The notes beneath the pieces are model-generated. The model had not been told where the DNA came from and made no database searches. It was given only the letters and a program-made list of their open reading frames with translations. A program made the position numbers and the translations under genes. Of a stretch of 64,000 nt of DNA, positions 1-8,688 are shown one piece after another. Positions within the stretch are counted from its first letter, which is position 1, and the number at the start of each line of letters is the position of its first letter. Source of the DNA: Labilibaculum sp041595635. GTDB taxonomy: Bacteria > Bacteroidota > Bacteroidia > Bacteroidales > Marinifilaceae. Location of the stretch: contig NZ_JBFHJW010000002.1 of the NCBI RefSeq assembly GCF_041595635.1, positions 94,464-158,463 on the forward strand. Direction: 5' to 3'.

Positions 1-193
1 AATTTATACTTTAAAAGATATTGTTTAAAGATAGATTATTGCATTTCTGCTGGTTGTTTATAGTTGGCACCTCAAAATTCTCTATCTGCTCAGCATTTTC
101 TAAGCCATAAATATATCACTTACTAATCAGAATTATTTTTCTGTTTTAGTAGTTCATTTCGTGACATTTACAATGTTGTGTGCGCTCGTAATG

Positions 194-592
194 TTATTCA
201 CTTACCATACAAGTTTGGTGTGCCATTTTACTGATTTCCTGAATGGCACCAAATAAATCATTCAGCTCATCATCGCTGGGTTCACTACGGTGGTACTTTT
301 CTAAAGAACAGATCGATTGGATATTCTCGTACTTTAAAATACGCTCTTTTAGATTTTTATCAACAGGCATAATTCCTTCCAAGCCATAAATAAGATCGCT
401 ATATGTATGGTTTTCAGGTAAGTTTTGATGAAAATCAAGCATCGCCATAATGTACCCTTCTAAAGACATCGATAACATATTGTATCGAATTGTATTACCG
501 AGTAAACTTTTCTTGCCTTTGGGAGTTGCTCCCTTTAAAAATTGATCTCCATCTTGCATCCACCGATTCCAATTTAGTTTTCTTGCGCTCAT
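194..592 (-). CDS. Small helical protein of unknown function, paired with a NifX-like gene
   Basis: I do not recognise the family. The 132-residue product has no signal peptide or membrane segment and looks mostly alpha-helical, with a basic N-terminus (KLNWNRW) and an acidic, Cys/His-containing C-terminus. It starts at an ATG 42 bases downstream of the NifX-like gene on the same strand, so the two are probably co-transcribed and may work together. The alternation of charged and hydrophobic residues (LKERILKYENIQSIC) loosely recalls HEPN-type helical bundles, but I see no RxxxxH RNase motif. The reading frame is convincing; the function is unknown. Confidence 0.6.
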   Translation of the reverse strand: MSARKLNWNRWMQDGDQFLKGATPKGKKSLLGNTIRYNMLSMSLEGYIMAMLDFHQNLPENHTYSDLIYGLEGIMPVDKNLKERILKYENIQSICSLEKYHRSEPSDDELNDLFGAIQEISKMAHQTCMVSE

Positions 593-634
593 ATTTTCAC
601 TTTTTATAGTATTAGTAATTTAGTTTTGAATTTG

Positions 635-1036
635 TTAACATCCCGAATTGCAAGACGAACATGCACTCTTGCAGTTTTCAATTTCAGACTCAGAATTTTT
701 TCCATCTTGAGTGGATAGAGTAGGTAGTTTATTCTTGTTTAATAATTCAATATTTAAGTACAGATATTTTCCTTCTGCCGGATACAAGCTAATTCCCATT
801 TCGGTGAATAGATGGACAGCCATTATCGGCATCTTTCTTATAATAACAGATAAAATACCTTTACGTTTTAAGGCAAAACTAATATTGCCAATTTTATTTG
901 CGAAGGAGTTAACAGGTTCCCATTCATAGGTTTTGTTCAAACTATCATAAGTACAATAGTATTTTGCATCATCAAAATTTTCACAAATTATGTTTTTATT
1001 ATCCTCACAATCAACTACAGGTATCAATACTTTCAT
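635..1036 (-). CDS. NifX/NifB-like cluster-binding domain protein with Cys-rich tail
   Basis: The 133-residue protein begins MKVLIPVVD, the opening strand of the dinitrogenase iron-molybdenum cofactor family (NifX/NafY/C-terminal NifB fold). Residues about 45-95 match the usual core: a KIGNISFALKRKG segment, then a helix and a strand ending in LYLNIELL. The last 15 residues hold five cysteines in a CxxxCxxCxxxC-like arrangement, which suggests a bound metal or Fe-S cluster. No nif genes are visible here, so a role in nitrogenase assembly is not implied; such stand-alone proteins are widespread. It is the first gene of a two-gene unit. The start is the only suitable ATG. Confidence 0.6.
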   Translation of the reverse strand: MKVLIPVVDCEDNKNIICENFDDAKYYCTYDSLNKTYEWEPVNSFANKIGNISFALKRKGILSVIIRKMPIMAVHLFTEMGISLYPAEGKYLYLNIELLNKNKLPTLSTQDGKNSESEIENCKSACSSCNSGC

Positions 1037-1154
1037 AATTCATTTATTAGTTTGTAACTCAAAATAAGATAGTTTGCAACAAACAAATTGAATGCCTAAA
1101 GTGTTTAATTCTGATTATGAGTATGTTATGGTGTGTGTGGTGATGAATAAATTG

Positions 1155-1192
1155 CATTATTGTAGAAATAGTATATATATTCTACAATAATG
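1155..1192. repeat. Perfect 13-bp inverted repeat in the NifX-like upstream region
   Basis: CATTATTGTAGAA at 1155-1167 is mirrored exactly by TTCTACAATAATG at 1180-1192 across a 12-base AT-only spacer. It lies about 120 bases upstream of the NifX-like start on the minus strand, in a 341-base non-coding gap (1037-1377). No T-run follows on either strand, so it reads as an operator or a structured leader rather than a terminator. I see nothing else in the gap. Confidence 0.55.
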
Positions 1193-1377
1193 TAAGATCG
1201 AATGATGTTCTACCTGTCTAAATAAAAATAACTTACAATGTAAATATATTCTCACAGATTTGGTGTAAGACATAATTCTATGTGAAAAATATTTACCAAT
1301 AGGAGTTATGGAAGGTTTATTCTAAGTGCCAATAGATAGTTAAGGAATATTTTTGAGTTGAATGCAGTATTTTTACT

Positions 1378-1980
1378 TTAGCCTGGAAGTTCCTGATTGT
1401 GGAGTAGCCGAATTATATTGGAGCGATGCATAAGCAAAATTAAAAGGCTACACATGAGTAAGTAGTATAAAATAAAACTACTGCTATGAAGTAAAAATTC
1501 ACTGATGGGTAAGCTTACGGCAAGAAAAATAGACCCAAGCGATACATATTGGAAGAGCCACTTAACGATAAAATAAATACCTACTGAGATGAACACAGGT
1601 AAGGGTGCTATTAATACAGATGCACCTAAGGTGGTATTCACACCTTTTCCACCTCTAAATTTTAAAAAAACACTAAAATTATGCCCAATTATACAAGAGA
1701 TAGCAAGCATGTATACATAAATATCTTCATCTGTTTGGCTAACATCACTCAAATAAAAGTAAAGTGAGACAGGTATTGCACCTTTCATCATATCTAATAT
1801 TTGAGTAATTATAGATAATTTTTTGCCCGCAATTCGTTTTACATTTGTAGATCCTACATTTCCGCTACCAAAGTTAAGAATATTTTTTCCGGTGTAATAT
1901 TTAGTTAGCAGAAAACCAACAGGAATTGAGCCTAGTAAGTAGCCTAGTATCAATAATATTATTTGTAAGATAATATTCAT
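1378..1980 (-). CDS. plsY: Acyl-phosphate:glycerol-3-phosphate acyltransferase PlsY
   Basis: PlsY is a membrane enzyme that moves an acyl chain from acyl-phosphate to glycerol-3-phosphate, giving lysophosphatidate, the first step of phospholipid synthesis. The 200-residue length is typical. All three family motifs are visible: GSIPVGFLLTKY near the N-terminus, GSGNVGSTNVKR about residues 38-49, and FRGGKGVNTTLG around residue 110, among five or so hydrophobic segments. Its start overlaps the end of the peroxiredoxin gene by 4 bases (ATGA), so translation is coupled. It is the last gene of an operon that opens with a fatty-acid-kinase-like protein, whose expected product, acyl-phosphate, is PlsY's substrate. 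Confidence 0.95.
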   Translation of the reverse strand: MNIILQIILLILGYLLGSIPVGFLLTKYYTGKNILNFGSGNVGSTNVKRIAGKKLSIITQILDMMKGAIPVSLYFYLSDVSQTDEDIYVYMLAISCIIGHNFSVFLKFRGGKGVNTTLGASVLIAPLPVFISVGIYFIVKWLFQYVSLGSIFLAVSLPISEFLLHSSSFILYYLLMCSLLILLMHRSNIIRLLHNQELPG

Positions 1981-2717
1981 GGTAATTCCGTTAGAATTCG
2001 TAACGCTTCCTTCACATGCTTCCCGGCCTGAATTTGCGAATTAAACATAAAAATCACTTTGGCGTTTTTATTAACAACGTAAGTAACCCGACCAGGTAGT
2101 AAGCCAAATAAACTAGTAGGAACTCCAAATAGCTTACGAACATTATTATTGGTATCGCTTAGTAAAGTGTAGTTAAGGTGATGTTTTTCTGCAAATTTCC
2201 GATGACTCTCTACAGATTGTCCACTTATTCCTATTATTTCAGCATCCGAATCGGAAAATACTGCCAATTGATCCCGAAAGGAACAAGCCTCTTTGGTGCA
2301 GCCAGGACTATCATCTTTGGGATAAAAATAAATAACTAGATTTTTTTTCCCTAGTATTGAATCAATTGAAAACAAATTACCTTTCTGATCCTTGAGTTCA
2401 AAGGATGGGATTGTATCTCCAAGCTCTAGTTTCTTCATGCTATTTGATTTTGAATTCATACTTAAGTATGCTATAAGCAAGAATGAATAGATTAATAAAT
2501 AAACTAAATAGAAGTTTCTATATTTTTTATACTTGGGATTATTGGGGTATAAATTGCCAAAAAGCCCTTTCAATTCTTTTCGAAAAACGGGTTTAAAATT
2601 AATCAGCCAATTATCTGTTTGATAGACTATTTTTCGAAAATTACTTCTATAGTAACCCAATGGTAAACCCCAATTAACAAAGAGTAGTAACCAAATATTA
2701 TTGGTAATATATTCCAT
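1977..2717 (-). CDS. Membrane-anchored BCP-type peroxiredoxin
   Basis: The C-terminal ~150 residues are a thioredoxin-fold peroxiredoxin of the BCP/AhpC class: LGDTIPSFELKDQKG, then YFYPKDDSPGCTKEAC with a peroxidatic Cys (about C140) and a second Cys five residues on, as in atypical 2-Cys BCP enzymes. The first ~90 residues carry a basic, aromatic region and a transmembrane segment (YLVYLLIYSFLLIAYLS), so the catalytic domain is tethered to the membrane. I start at the ATG at 2717, giving 246 residues and a 4-base gap to the upstream stop. A longer frame from 2810 would overlap DUF1295 by 89 bases. Being in a lipid operon suggests a role against lipid peroxides; that is inference. Confidence 0.85.
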   Translation of the reverse strand: MEYITNNIWLLLFVNWGLPLGYYRSNFRKIVYQTDNWLINFKPVFRKELKGLFGNLYPNNPKYKKYRNFYLVYLLIYSFLLIAYLSMNSKSNSMKKLELGDTIPSFELKDQKGNLFSIDSILGKKNLVIYFYPKDDSPGCTKEACSFRDQLAVFSDSDAEIIGISGQSVESHRKFAEKHHLNYTLLSDTNNNVRKLFGVPTSLFGLLPGRVTYVVNKNAKVIFMFNSQIQAGKHVKEALRILTELP

Positions 2718-2721
2718 TGCA

Positions 2722-3498
2722 TCATTTTTTAGGAAACCACGGAATAAACGAACTGGTTTTGTTAATATATTCTTGATAAGATGGCTTCTTATTTTGTAAG
2801 CTTTTTTCAAGCAAGTCTACACCAGAAACTTTAACAATTAGTATTGTCATCAATAATGAACCAATTATTTGCCAATAGCTGCCAGCAGCTATACTAAATA
2901 AAGCATAAGCCCACCAAACTGCAGCATCACCAAAATAATTAGGATGACGAGTATATCTCAAAAATCCTGTAGTTAGGACTTTACCCTTGTTTCTGGGATC
3001 TTTTTTAAATACTGCCAGCTGGTAATCTCCACCTGCTTCAAAAGCAAAACCGACGAGCCATATTAAAATTCCAAGGTAATCGATCAAGCCTATATTGGCT
3101 GATTTAGAGTTTTCCGTAACTCCTAATAAAGGTAGAGATACCAGCATAATTAATGCTCCTTGCAGCAGAAAAACCTGAAAATAACTGAACCACCAATAAC
3201 GTTTGGGTCCATAGTTTCGTCTGAATTCCTGATACCTAAAATCTTCTCCTTTTCCGATATTTCGCCATGCAAGATAGATTGAAAGTCGTAATCCCCAGAC
3301 ACTTACTAAAACCCATACAAGTATTATTCGTCCGTTTAATTCTTCGCACATTAGAGAGTAAAAACTAGCAACTATTACAAATCCTAATCCCCAAAATAGA
3401 TCTATAATACTTACATTTTTTATGGAAATACTATAGATCCAAAGTAAGGTGACAAGAATGAATATGATGAGCGAAGCCTGTAAAAATAGTACCGACAT
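2722..3498 (-). CDS. DUF1295 / steroid 5-alpha-reductase-like membrane protein
   Basis: 258 residues with about six membrane segments. The C-terminal half carries the DUF1295 signature: GFLRYTRHPNYFGDAAVWW, a segment shared by isoprenylcysteine methyltransferases and steroid 5-alpha reductases, followed by SLLMTILIVKVSGVDLLEK. Members of this fold modify lipids using NADPH or SAM; the substrate of DUF1295 proteins is not established. It lies 11 bases after the DAK2-DegV gene and 4 bases before the peroxiredoxin, inside the plsY operon, so a lipid substrate is plausible. Confidence 0.85.
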   Translation of the reverse strand: MSVLFLQASLIIFILVTLLWIYSISIKNVSIIDLFWGLGFVIVASFYSLMCEELNGRIILVWVLVSVWGLRLSIYLAWRNIGKGEDFRYQEFRRNYGPKRYWWFSYFQVFLLQGALIMLVSLPLLGVTENSKSANIGLIDYLGILIWLVGFAFEAGGDYQLAVFKKDPRNKGKVLTTGFLRYTRHPNYFGDAAVWWAYALFSIAAGSYWQIIGSLLMTILIVKVSGVDLLEKSLQNKKPSYQEYINKTSSFIPWFPKK

Positions 3499-3509
3499 AT
3501 CGAATAGAA

Positions 3510-5309
3510 TTAAGAGTTATACATTAATGCTATTGCCAGTGAACCATTACCAGCATGCATCCCGATTACTGGAGATATATCGACCACCGAAATGGCTTTT
3601 ATCCCAGTTGTTTTGAACATTTCGGTTTCTACATTTACGGCGCCATCAGGATTGTGGGCATGCAGAATAATGTAGTTCCAAATTTTTTTCCCTTTACTTA
3701 TTTTTTTAATGTGTTTGTAGATTTTATTCAAACTAGCTTTTTGACTAAATGTCTTACCAAACAAAAGGGATTTACCATATTTGTCCATCGAAATTACAGG
3801 ATTTAAACCAAACATATTTGCAATAAAACCCTTTGGTTTGGAAACCCGGCCACCTTTAATCATGTATTTTAAATCCTTAACGCTTACAAATATTTTAGTG
3901 TTTTCTATATCTTTTGTAATGGATTTTATAATTGATTCAAAGCTTTTAGCAGATTCGACATATTGAGCTGCTTTAAGCACTATTAAGCCAAGAGCTCCCG
4001 ATAAGTTTTTTGTGTCGATTACATGTATAGGTTTATTAAATTCGTAAGAAACACGTGCTGCAGCTTTTTTGCTATTGGAAAAGGTACCACTAAACTGACT
4101 AGTGAGATGAAGCGCAATAACGGCATCGTAATGAGTAGCGAGATGTGAATACACATTAGTAAAAATTTGTTCGTTAATTTGTGAGGTTTTAGGAAACTCA
4201 CTTTCACTTTCCAGCATATCATAAAACTGATTGGGTTGAATCGTTACCTTATCCAAAAAGTGGTTTTGACCAAAGTTTAAATTAATAGGAACCATATGAA
4301 TTTGATAATGATCCAGTAAATCTTTTGACAAATCACAAGTAGAATCGGTAAGGATTGCAATGTTCCATTTTCGATGAATAATCGCTTGCTGCTGACGAAG
4401 CATATCGTCAACTTTTTGGTAACTAATTGTTCCAATGTCTTTTAATTCATGAAAAAGTTTAGCGGGATAATTTGTGTGTAAATGCATACGACAAATGCTT
4501 TGTGAACCTGCTATTACCACCGAATCACCACTTTTACACAGTATCTTCTGAAGTTCCAATTTGCTTATAGTAAGCTGTTTTATTATTGCTTCGGTACAAA
4601 AACGATGAAGAATTGGTTCGTTGTTCATATCGTCGGAATGAATAAGAGTGAGGTTTTGTTGCGATTCTACCGCCAGATGGCGAATATTTGTGTCTTTTAC
4701 AAAATCAATAATTCCTTTAATAAACAGAACAAATCCTTTAGCTCCAGCATCTACGAAACCTGATTTATTAACCACCTTTAGTGTGAAAACGGTTTCAGCC
4801 AAAGATTTCTCAAGCACTGCTAATGAATCTATTATTACCTTTTTAAAATCGTGAACGGAATCTTTTTTACTGGTCAGAAATTGAGACCATTCCTTAATTA
4901 CGGTGAGCATTGTCCCTTCAACTGGATTGGCAATAGCTTCGTAAATATATGGGATCGATCTTTTTACACTACCAGCAAATTCAAATAAAGTAATAACAGA
5001 ATGATTTTGGGTCTCACGGCTCAATCCATGTAGAAATTGAGCAAAAATTACTCCTGAATTTCCTCTCGCACCGAGTAAAGCTGCATCAGCAATATTATTT
5101 ACTGTTTTTTTATAAGATTTATGAGGAGTGGTATTGTCAATTACCGAACGAATGGTTGATGCTAAATTTGTTCCAGTATCCTTATCATTAACAGGAAAAA
5201 AATTAATTTTGTTTATGGCAGCCTGATTTTTAAGTATTTGGTTTCCTCCAGCAATAAATGCGTAGTAAAGAAATTTTCCGTTAATAAAAGGGATGGTAAT
5301 TTTATTCAT
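3510..5309 (-). CDS. Fused DAK2 kinase-DegV lipid-binding protein (FakA-FakB-like)
   Basis: The 599-residue protein joins two normally separate partners. Residues 1-200 are a DhaL/DAK2 ATP-binding domain with the metal-binding motif NDKDTGTN (41-48) and GARGNSG (80-86). Residues about 225-310 match the FakA middle region (RFCTEAII, GDSVVIAGS, MHLHTNYPAKLF). Residues about 315-599 are a DegV domain, starting IAILTDSTCDL and including the FSGTFSN and ARVSYEF segments. In Firmicutes, FakA phosphorylates fatty acids presented by DegV-type FakB, making acyl-phosphate for PlsX/PlsY. With plsY in the same operon, this is best read as a one-chain fatty-acid kinase. The domain calls are firm; the substrate is inferred. 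Confidence 0.85.
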   Translation of the reverse strand: MNKITIPFINGKFLYYAFIAGGNQILKNQAAINKINFFPVNDKDTGTNLASTIRSVIDNTTPHKSYKKTVNNIADAALLGARGNSGVIFAQFLHGLSRETQNHSVITLFEFAGSVKRSIPYIYEAIANPVEGTMLTVIKEWSQFLTSKKDSVHDFKKVIIDSLAVLEKSLAETVFTLKVVNKSGFVDAGAKGFVLFIKGIIDFVKDTNIRHLAVESQQNLTLIHSDDMNNEPILHRFCTEAIIKQLTISKLELQKILCKSGDSVVIAGSQSICRMHLHTNYPAKLFHELKDIGTISYQKVDDMLRQQQAIIHRKWNIAILTDSTCDLSKDLLDHYQIHMVPINLNFGQNHFLDKVTIQPNQFYDMLESESEFPKTSQINEQIFTNVYSHLATHYDAVIALHLTSQFSGTFSNSKKAAARVSYEFNKPIHVIDTKNLSGALGLIVLKAAQYVESAKSFESIIKSITKDIENTKIFVSVKDLKYMIKGGRVSKPKGFIANMFGLNPVISMDKYGKSLLFGKTFSQKASLNKIYKHIKKISKGKKIWNYIILHAHNPDGAVNVETEMFKTTGIKAISVVDISPVIGMHAGNGSLAIALMYNS

Positions 5310-5447
5310 TATAACTTAATTTAAGTTTTAAAAATATGTTAATACAAAATTCACTCTTTTCAATAGAATAAATTTTGATTAATGAACCATAATACCTCAA
5401 TAAACAGGTCATCAAATATTCATTTACACTCTTAAATAATTTTATAG

Positions 5448-5999
5448 CTATTCGTACTGTTCTATTCTTATGAGTTTTGAAATATCATAGTTTCGTTTCT
5501 GCAGTCGAGAGAGCAAATTCTGGTATAGTTCTTCTTCCATGTGTGCCTTTCTGCTTAAAATCCAGAGATATTTATCTGAACTACTACCAACTACAGCCCA
5601 TTGGTAATCTTTATCCAATTCCATAACATAGTAATCACCATAAAAAAACAAAAAGAAAGAAACTTTTAATTTCCCAGGTTCGTTCTCAGGATCAGGAATT
5701 TTGGCTTTTCCTATTGCTTGTGAGTATTCACCATTCAAACTATCTTTATATGCAGTATTTATCACACTTATTTTACCATCATCACGCAACAAATAATTTG
5801 CTTTAACACCAACAAGTCCACGTTCAAAGCGATTATCGTAACGAGCAATTTCAAACCAATTGCCTAAATATTTGTTAATATCAAGTTCACGTACACTTGA
5901 ATTATCAATTTTTAAGTTTTGCGTCTCACATCCTGTAAAGCCTTTATTTATTATTGATGCAATTAACAATAGCATGAAAACATTAACAATTTTAGTCAT
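5448..5999 (-). CDS. blc: Blc-type bacterial lipocalin lipoprotein
   Basis: 183 residues with an N-terminal hydrophobic stretch ending FTGCE, a plausible lipobox with Cys about residue 24. The mature part is a lipocalin: the first signature YLGNWFEIARYDNRFERG carries the invariant GxW, and the closing AVVGSSSDKYLWILSR is typical of Blc and apolipoprotein-D-like members. Such proteins bind fatty acids or lysophospholipids at the outer membrane. It lies 138 bases upstream of the lipid operon on the same strand, which fits a lipid theme, although the gap suggests separate transcription. Confidence 0.88.
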   Translation of the reverse strand: MTKIVNVFMLLLIASIINKGFTGCETQNLKIDNSSVRELDINKYLGNWFEIARYDNRFERGLVGVKANYLLRDDGKISVINTAYKDSLNGEYSQAIGKAKIPDPENEPGKLKVSFFLFFYGDYYVMELDKDYQWAVVGSSSDKYLWILSRKAHMEEELYQNLLSRLQKRNYDISKLIRIEQYE

Positions 6000-6207
6000 T
6001 GTACATTTCGATTTTCATTGGAATATGTTTATAAAAAAATAAAATATCAATGGTAAAGTCATAGAAGCTTTTTATTTTTAATAAAATAATGCATTTCTAA
6101 TAGAATGCAAAAGGCTAATTATAAAAAGATTATACTCTGCAGACTAAATTCAACTCTCAAATAGGAGAGAAGTTAGTATTGCAAACCTGCGTACAGTATG
6201 ATTGTAG

Positions 6208-7272
6208 TTAAAACCATTTTCGCTTGCGGAAATAAAAGAGCATCCCTATCGCTACTAAAATCATAACAATCCACATAATAAAATAACTATATTCATAGTG
6301 GAGTTCAGGAACAACGTCAAAATTAGTTCCATATATACCAGCAATAAAAGTAAGAGGAATAAAAATAACAGAGAAAATAGTTAAAAATTTCATGATATCA
6401 TTCAGCTTACTACTAATTGTGGTATGATATATATTTAGCTGGTCGGAGAGAATTTCTCGATAACTGTCCGAGGATTCACTTGCCTGATTAATATTATCCA
6501 ATAATTCCCTAAAATGTACATCTGTTGAGTCACTGATCAGATCAGATTCCATTTTTGAGAGATTCAGAATCATTTCTTTTGCAGGTTTCACATTTTTCCG
6601 AAGAAAATTTAATTCTCTTTTATAAGTGTTAATTTCTTCAATAATAGATTGTTTAGGATCTGCCAATAAATTTTCTTCCAGATTTTCGATTTTTTCACCC
6701 AATACGCTAATAATATAGATGTAATTATCGATGACAATATCAAGCAGAGCAAAAGCTAAATAATCGGTTCCTGATGTACGAATTCGTTTTTTGTGTTTCC
6801 TGATTCTTTCGCGAACAGGTTCAAAAACATCTCCTCTTTTTTCCTGAAATGTAATTAGAACAGTACTAGTAAGAATTAAGCTTAAATTCTCAACCTGAAT
6901 TAGATCTGTTGCATCATCGTGCTGCAACATTTTAATGGAGATGTAAATACAATTATCATAATCTTGAACCATTGGTCTTGATTGAGTATTCATTACACTT
7001 GCCATCACTAAAGGATCAAACTGAAAACCTTTGGTAATTTCAGACATAATTTCAGTATTGTGAATTCCATCGATATTAAACCAGGTAACAGTTTCTTTTT
7101 CTTGATATTTTAATACTTCGTTAACCGTTTCAATAGCATTCTCTTCCATATTTCTCGAATCAAAATCGATAACGCGTAACAAAACCTTATCAATTTTTTG
7201 CTCTCCTCGAAATAATAGATCATCAGGTGAGATACCTATTTCGTGTTTAGATTTTTTAATAAATCGAGCCAT
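6208..7272 (-). CDS. corA: CorA-type magnesium/cobalt channel with GTN in place of GMN
   Basis: 354 residues. A long cytosolic funnel domain with a coiled stretch (IENLEENLLADPKQSIIEEI) is followed by two C-terminal membrane helices, the CorA plan. The loop after the first helix reads GIYGTNFDVVPEL; the family signature is GMN, and here the Met codon is ACT (Thr), which I checked on the minus strand around 6331. Gly and Asn, which line the selectivity filter, remain. The gene starts 9 bases after the CNNM-type gene, so the two are co-transcribed. The likely role is Mg2+ (or Co2+) uptake, with ion choice less certain because of the motif change. Confidence 0.9.
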   Translation of the reverse strand: MARFIKKSKHEIGISPDDLLFRGEQKIDKVLLRVIDFDSRNMEENAIETVNEVLKYQEKETVTWFNIDGIHNTEIMSEITKGFQFDPLVMASVMNTQSRPMVQDYDNCIYISIKMLQHDDATDLIQVENLSLILTSTVLITFQEKRGDVFEPVRERIRKHKKRIRTSGTDYLAFALLDIVIDNYIYIISVLGEKIENLEENLLADPKQSIIEEINTYKRELNFLRKNVKPAKEMILNLSKMESDLISDSTDVHFRELLDNINQASESSDSYREILSDQLNIYHTTISSKLNDIMKFLTIFSVIFIPLTFIAGIYGTNFDVVPELHYEYSYFIMWIVMILVAIGMLFYFRKRKWF

Positions 7273-7281
7273 ATTTTCGTT

Positions 7282-8304
7282 TTAATCGTTTATACTTCCA
7301 ATTCCTTTTAACAAGCGACCTAATATATCCGCTCCTGTAATGATGCGTTTATTTTCTTTCTGCCAGAATAGTACAATATCCTTGTCCAATGGATCATCTG
7401 AGGTAATATCCATTTTTGTTTTTAGCTTCATTATTACTTTTCCAAGATTTGATAAGTAATTAGTAAGTACGATAGGTACATGGCAGTAATTTTTGATATC
7501 TGCATTAGCTGAAGAGAAAAGTACAGCTCGAATAAAGCCATCGGCATCTAAAACCAATTTTGGCAAATCATTTTCATCGGTAAAAATAATCCATTTTTCA
7601 CCTGATTTATTGATTAATTTCAGAAAAGGATCTTCAGTCGTAGTGCTAAATTTAGGGAAAACAATACGATTTAGCTGAGTTTTTAATTTTATAATACTTA
7701 ATGGATTAACAGCTTCACCTTCTTGAGTAATAACAACATCATCCATAGAAAAAAAATTAATAGCACCAGTTCCTTCTACATGATCAATCTCACTACCCGA
7801 ACCTTCCATGTGTTTTTTAATAAATAACTTGATGTTGCTCTCGGCAAAGTATTGCACCGATTCTTTGCCCAACCAACTATCCAACATAAGAGCACTGGGT
7901 TTGGCAACAGGATAAAGAAGAAATTGATAAAATTTTAAAGCAGAGGATAGGATGGATGCCATTCTAAGAGCGTTTCGAGAGAAGTAAGCTTGCGGAATAA
8001 TTTCTCCAAATAAAGTAATTATCCCTGTTGAAAAAGCAAAGGAAACCAGACCTGCCATTACCGAATCGGATAGCAAAGTGAGTAAAACATTTATGGCCAC
8101 ATTTCCCCATAAAATGGTAGTCAGTAGAAAGTTAGAGTCTTTTCTCATGGCCAATACTTGTTTGGCTCCCTTAGCACTCGATGATTCAGCTTCAATTTCG
8201 AGCCGAAGACGAGTTAGACTAAAAAATGCCAAATTAAGTCCTGAGAACATTGCCGACTGCGACAAACAAAATGCAATGCCAAACCAAATAAATAATTCAT
8301 TCAT
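7282..8304 (-). CDS. CNNM/CorC-type (DUF21) membrane protein
   Basis: 340 residues. The N-terminal ~150 residues form the DUF21/CNNM membrane domain, with the conserved helices ALFSGLNLAF-like (SGLNLAFFSLTRLRLE), NVAINVLLTLLSD and FGEIIPQAYFSRNA. The rest resembles a CBS-pair regulatory region but is poorly conserved. CNNM/CorC/MpfA proteins carry out Na+-driven Mg2+ export or sensing. It is followed 9 bases later by corA, so one operon encodes a candidate exporter and importer of the same ion. I see no CorC_HlyC C-terminal domain, so it is a shortened family member. Confidence 0.8.
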   Translation of the reverse strand: MNELFIWFGIAFCLSQSAMFSGLNLAFFSLTRLRLEIEAESSSAKGAKQVLAMRKDSNFLLTTILWGNVAINVLLTLLSDSVMAGLVSFAFSTGIITLFGEIIPQAYFSRNALRMASILSSALKFYQFLLYPVAKPSALMLDSWLGKESVQYFAESNIKLFIKKHMEGSGSEIDHVEGTGAINFFSMDDVVITQEGEAVNPLSIIKLKTQLNRIVFPKFSTTTEDPFLKLINKSGEKWIIFTDENDLPKLVLDADGFIRAVLFSSANADIKNYCHVPIVLTNYLSNLGKVIMKLKTKMDITSDDPLDKDIVLFWQKENKRIITGADILGRLLKGIGSIND

Positions 8305-8541
8305 AAGTAAAGTTCGATGCTAGTGCTTCGTAAAGTATTGTTTAAATACAATTAAAAATAAGATATTTTATGGATTTTATTCCCGTTATTGATTTTTTTT
8401 GTGACAGTTGATATTATGATCGTTAATCATATATAACAAAATAGAAATGAATTGTATTGCGAGAAAAATAACTAGTCTTCTAACTATAGGTAACATATTA
8501 GTTCTGAACAAACAGACTTTTGGCTGGCTAAAAAATTAACA

Positions 8542-8571
8542 TAAAAAAAAGCCACCTAAATAGGTGACTTT
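8542..8571 (-). terminator. Rho-independent terminator after mtaB
   Basis: On the minus strand an 11-bp stem (AAAGTCACCTA paired with TAGGTGGCTTT, one G-U pair, two-base apex) is followed by eight T. It lies 118 bases after the mtaB stop and separates that operon from the CNNM-corA pair. The rest of the 384-base gap (8305-8688) holds no gene I can support; the CNNM-corA promoter should be in it, but I could not place it with confidence. Confidence 0.75.
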
Positions 8572-8688
8572 ATAAATTGTTTCTTAAAGCACAATGCGCA
8601 AAAACAGCAAAGGATGATGAAGAAAAAGAAAGTTGTATTTTTTGGAGGAAAACTGCTGTAGATAAGGAAATATTCCAGACGAAAATTT

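Noticed and set aside
2718..2810. Longer peroxiredoxin start overlapping DUF1295 by 89 bases
   Set aside because: An ATG at 2717 gives a 4-base gap and keeps the domain structure.
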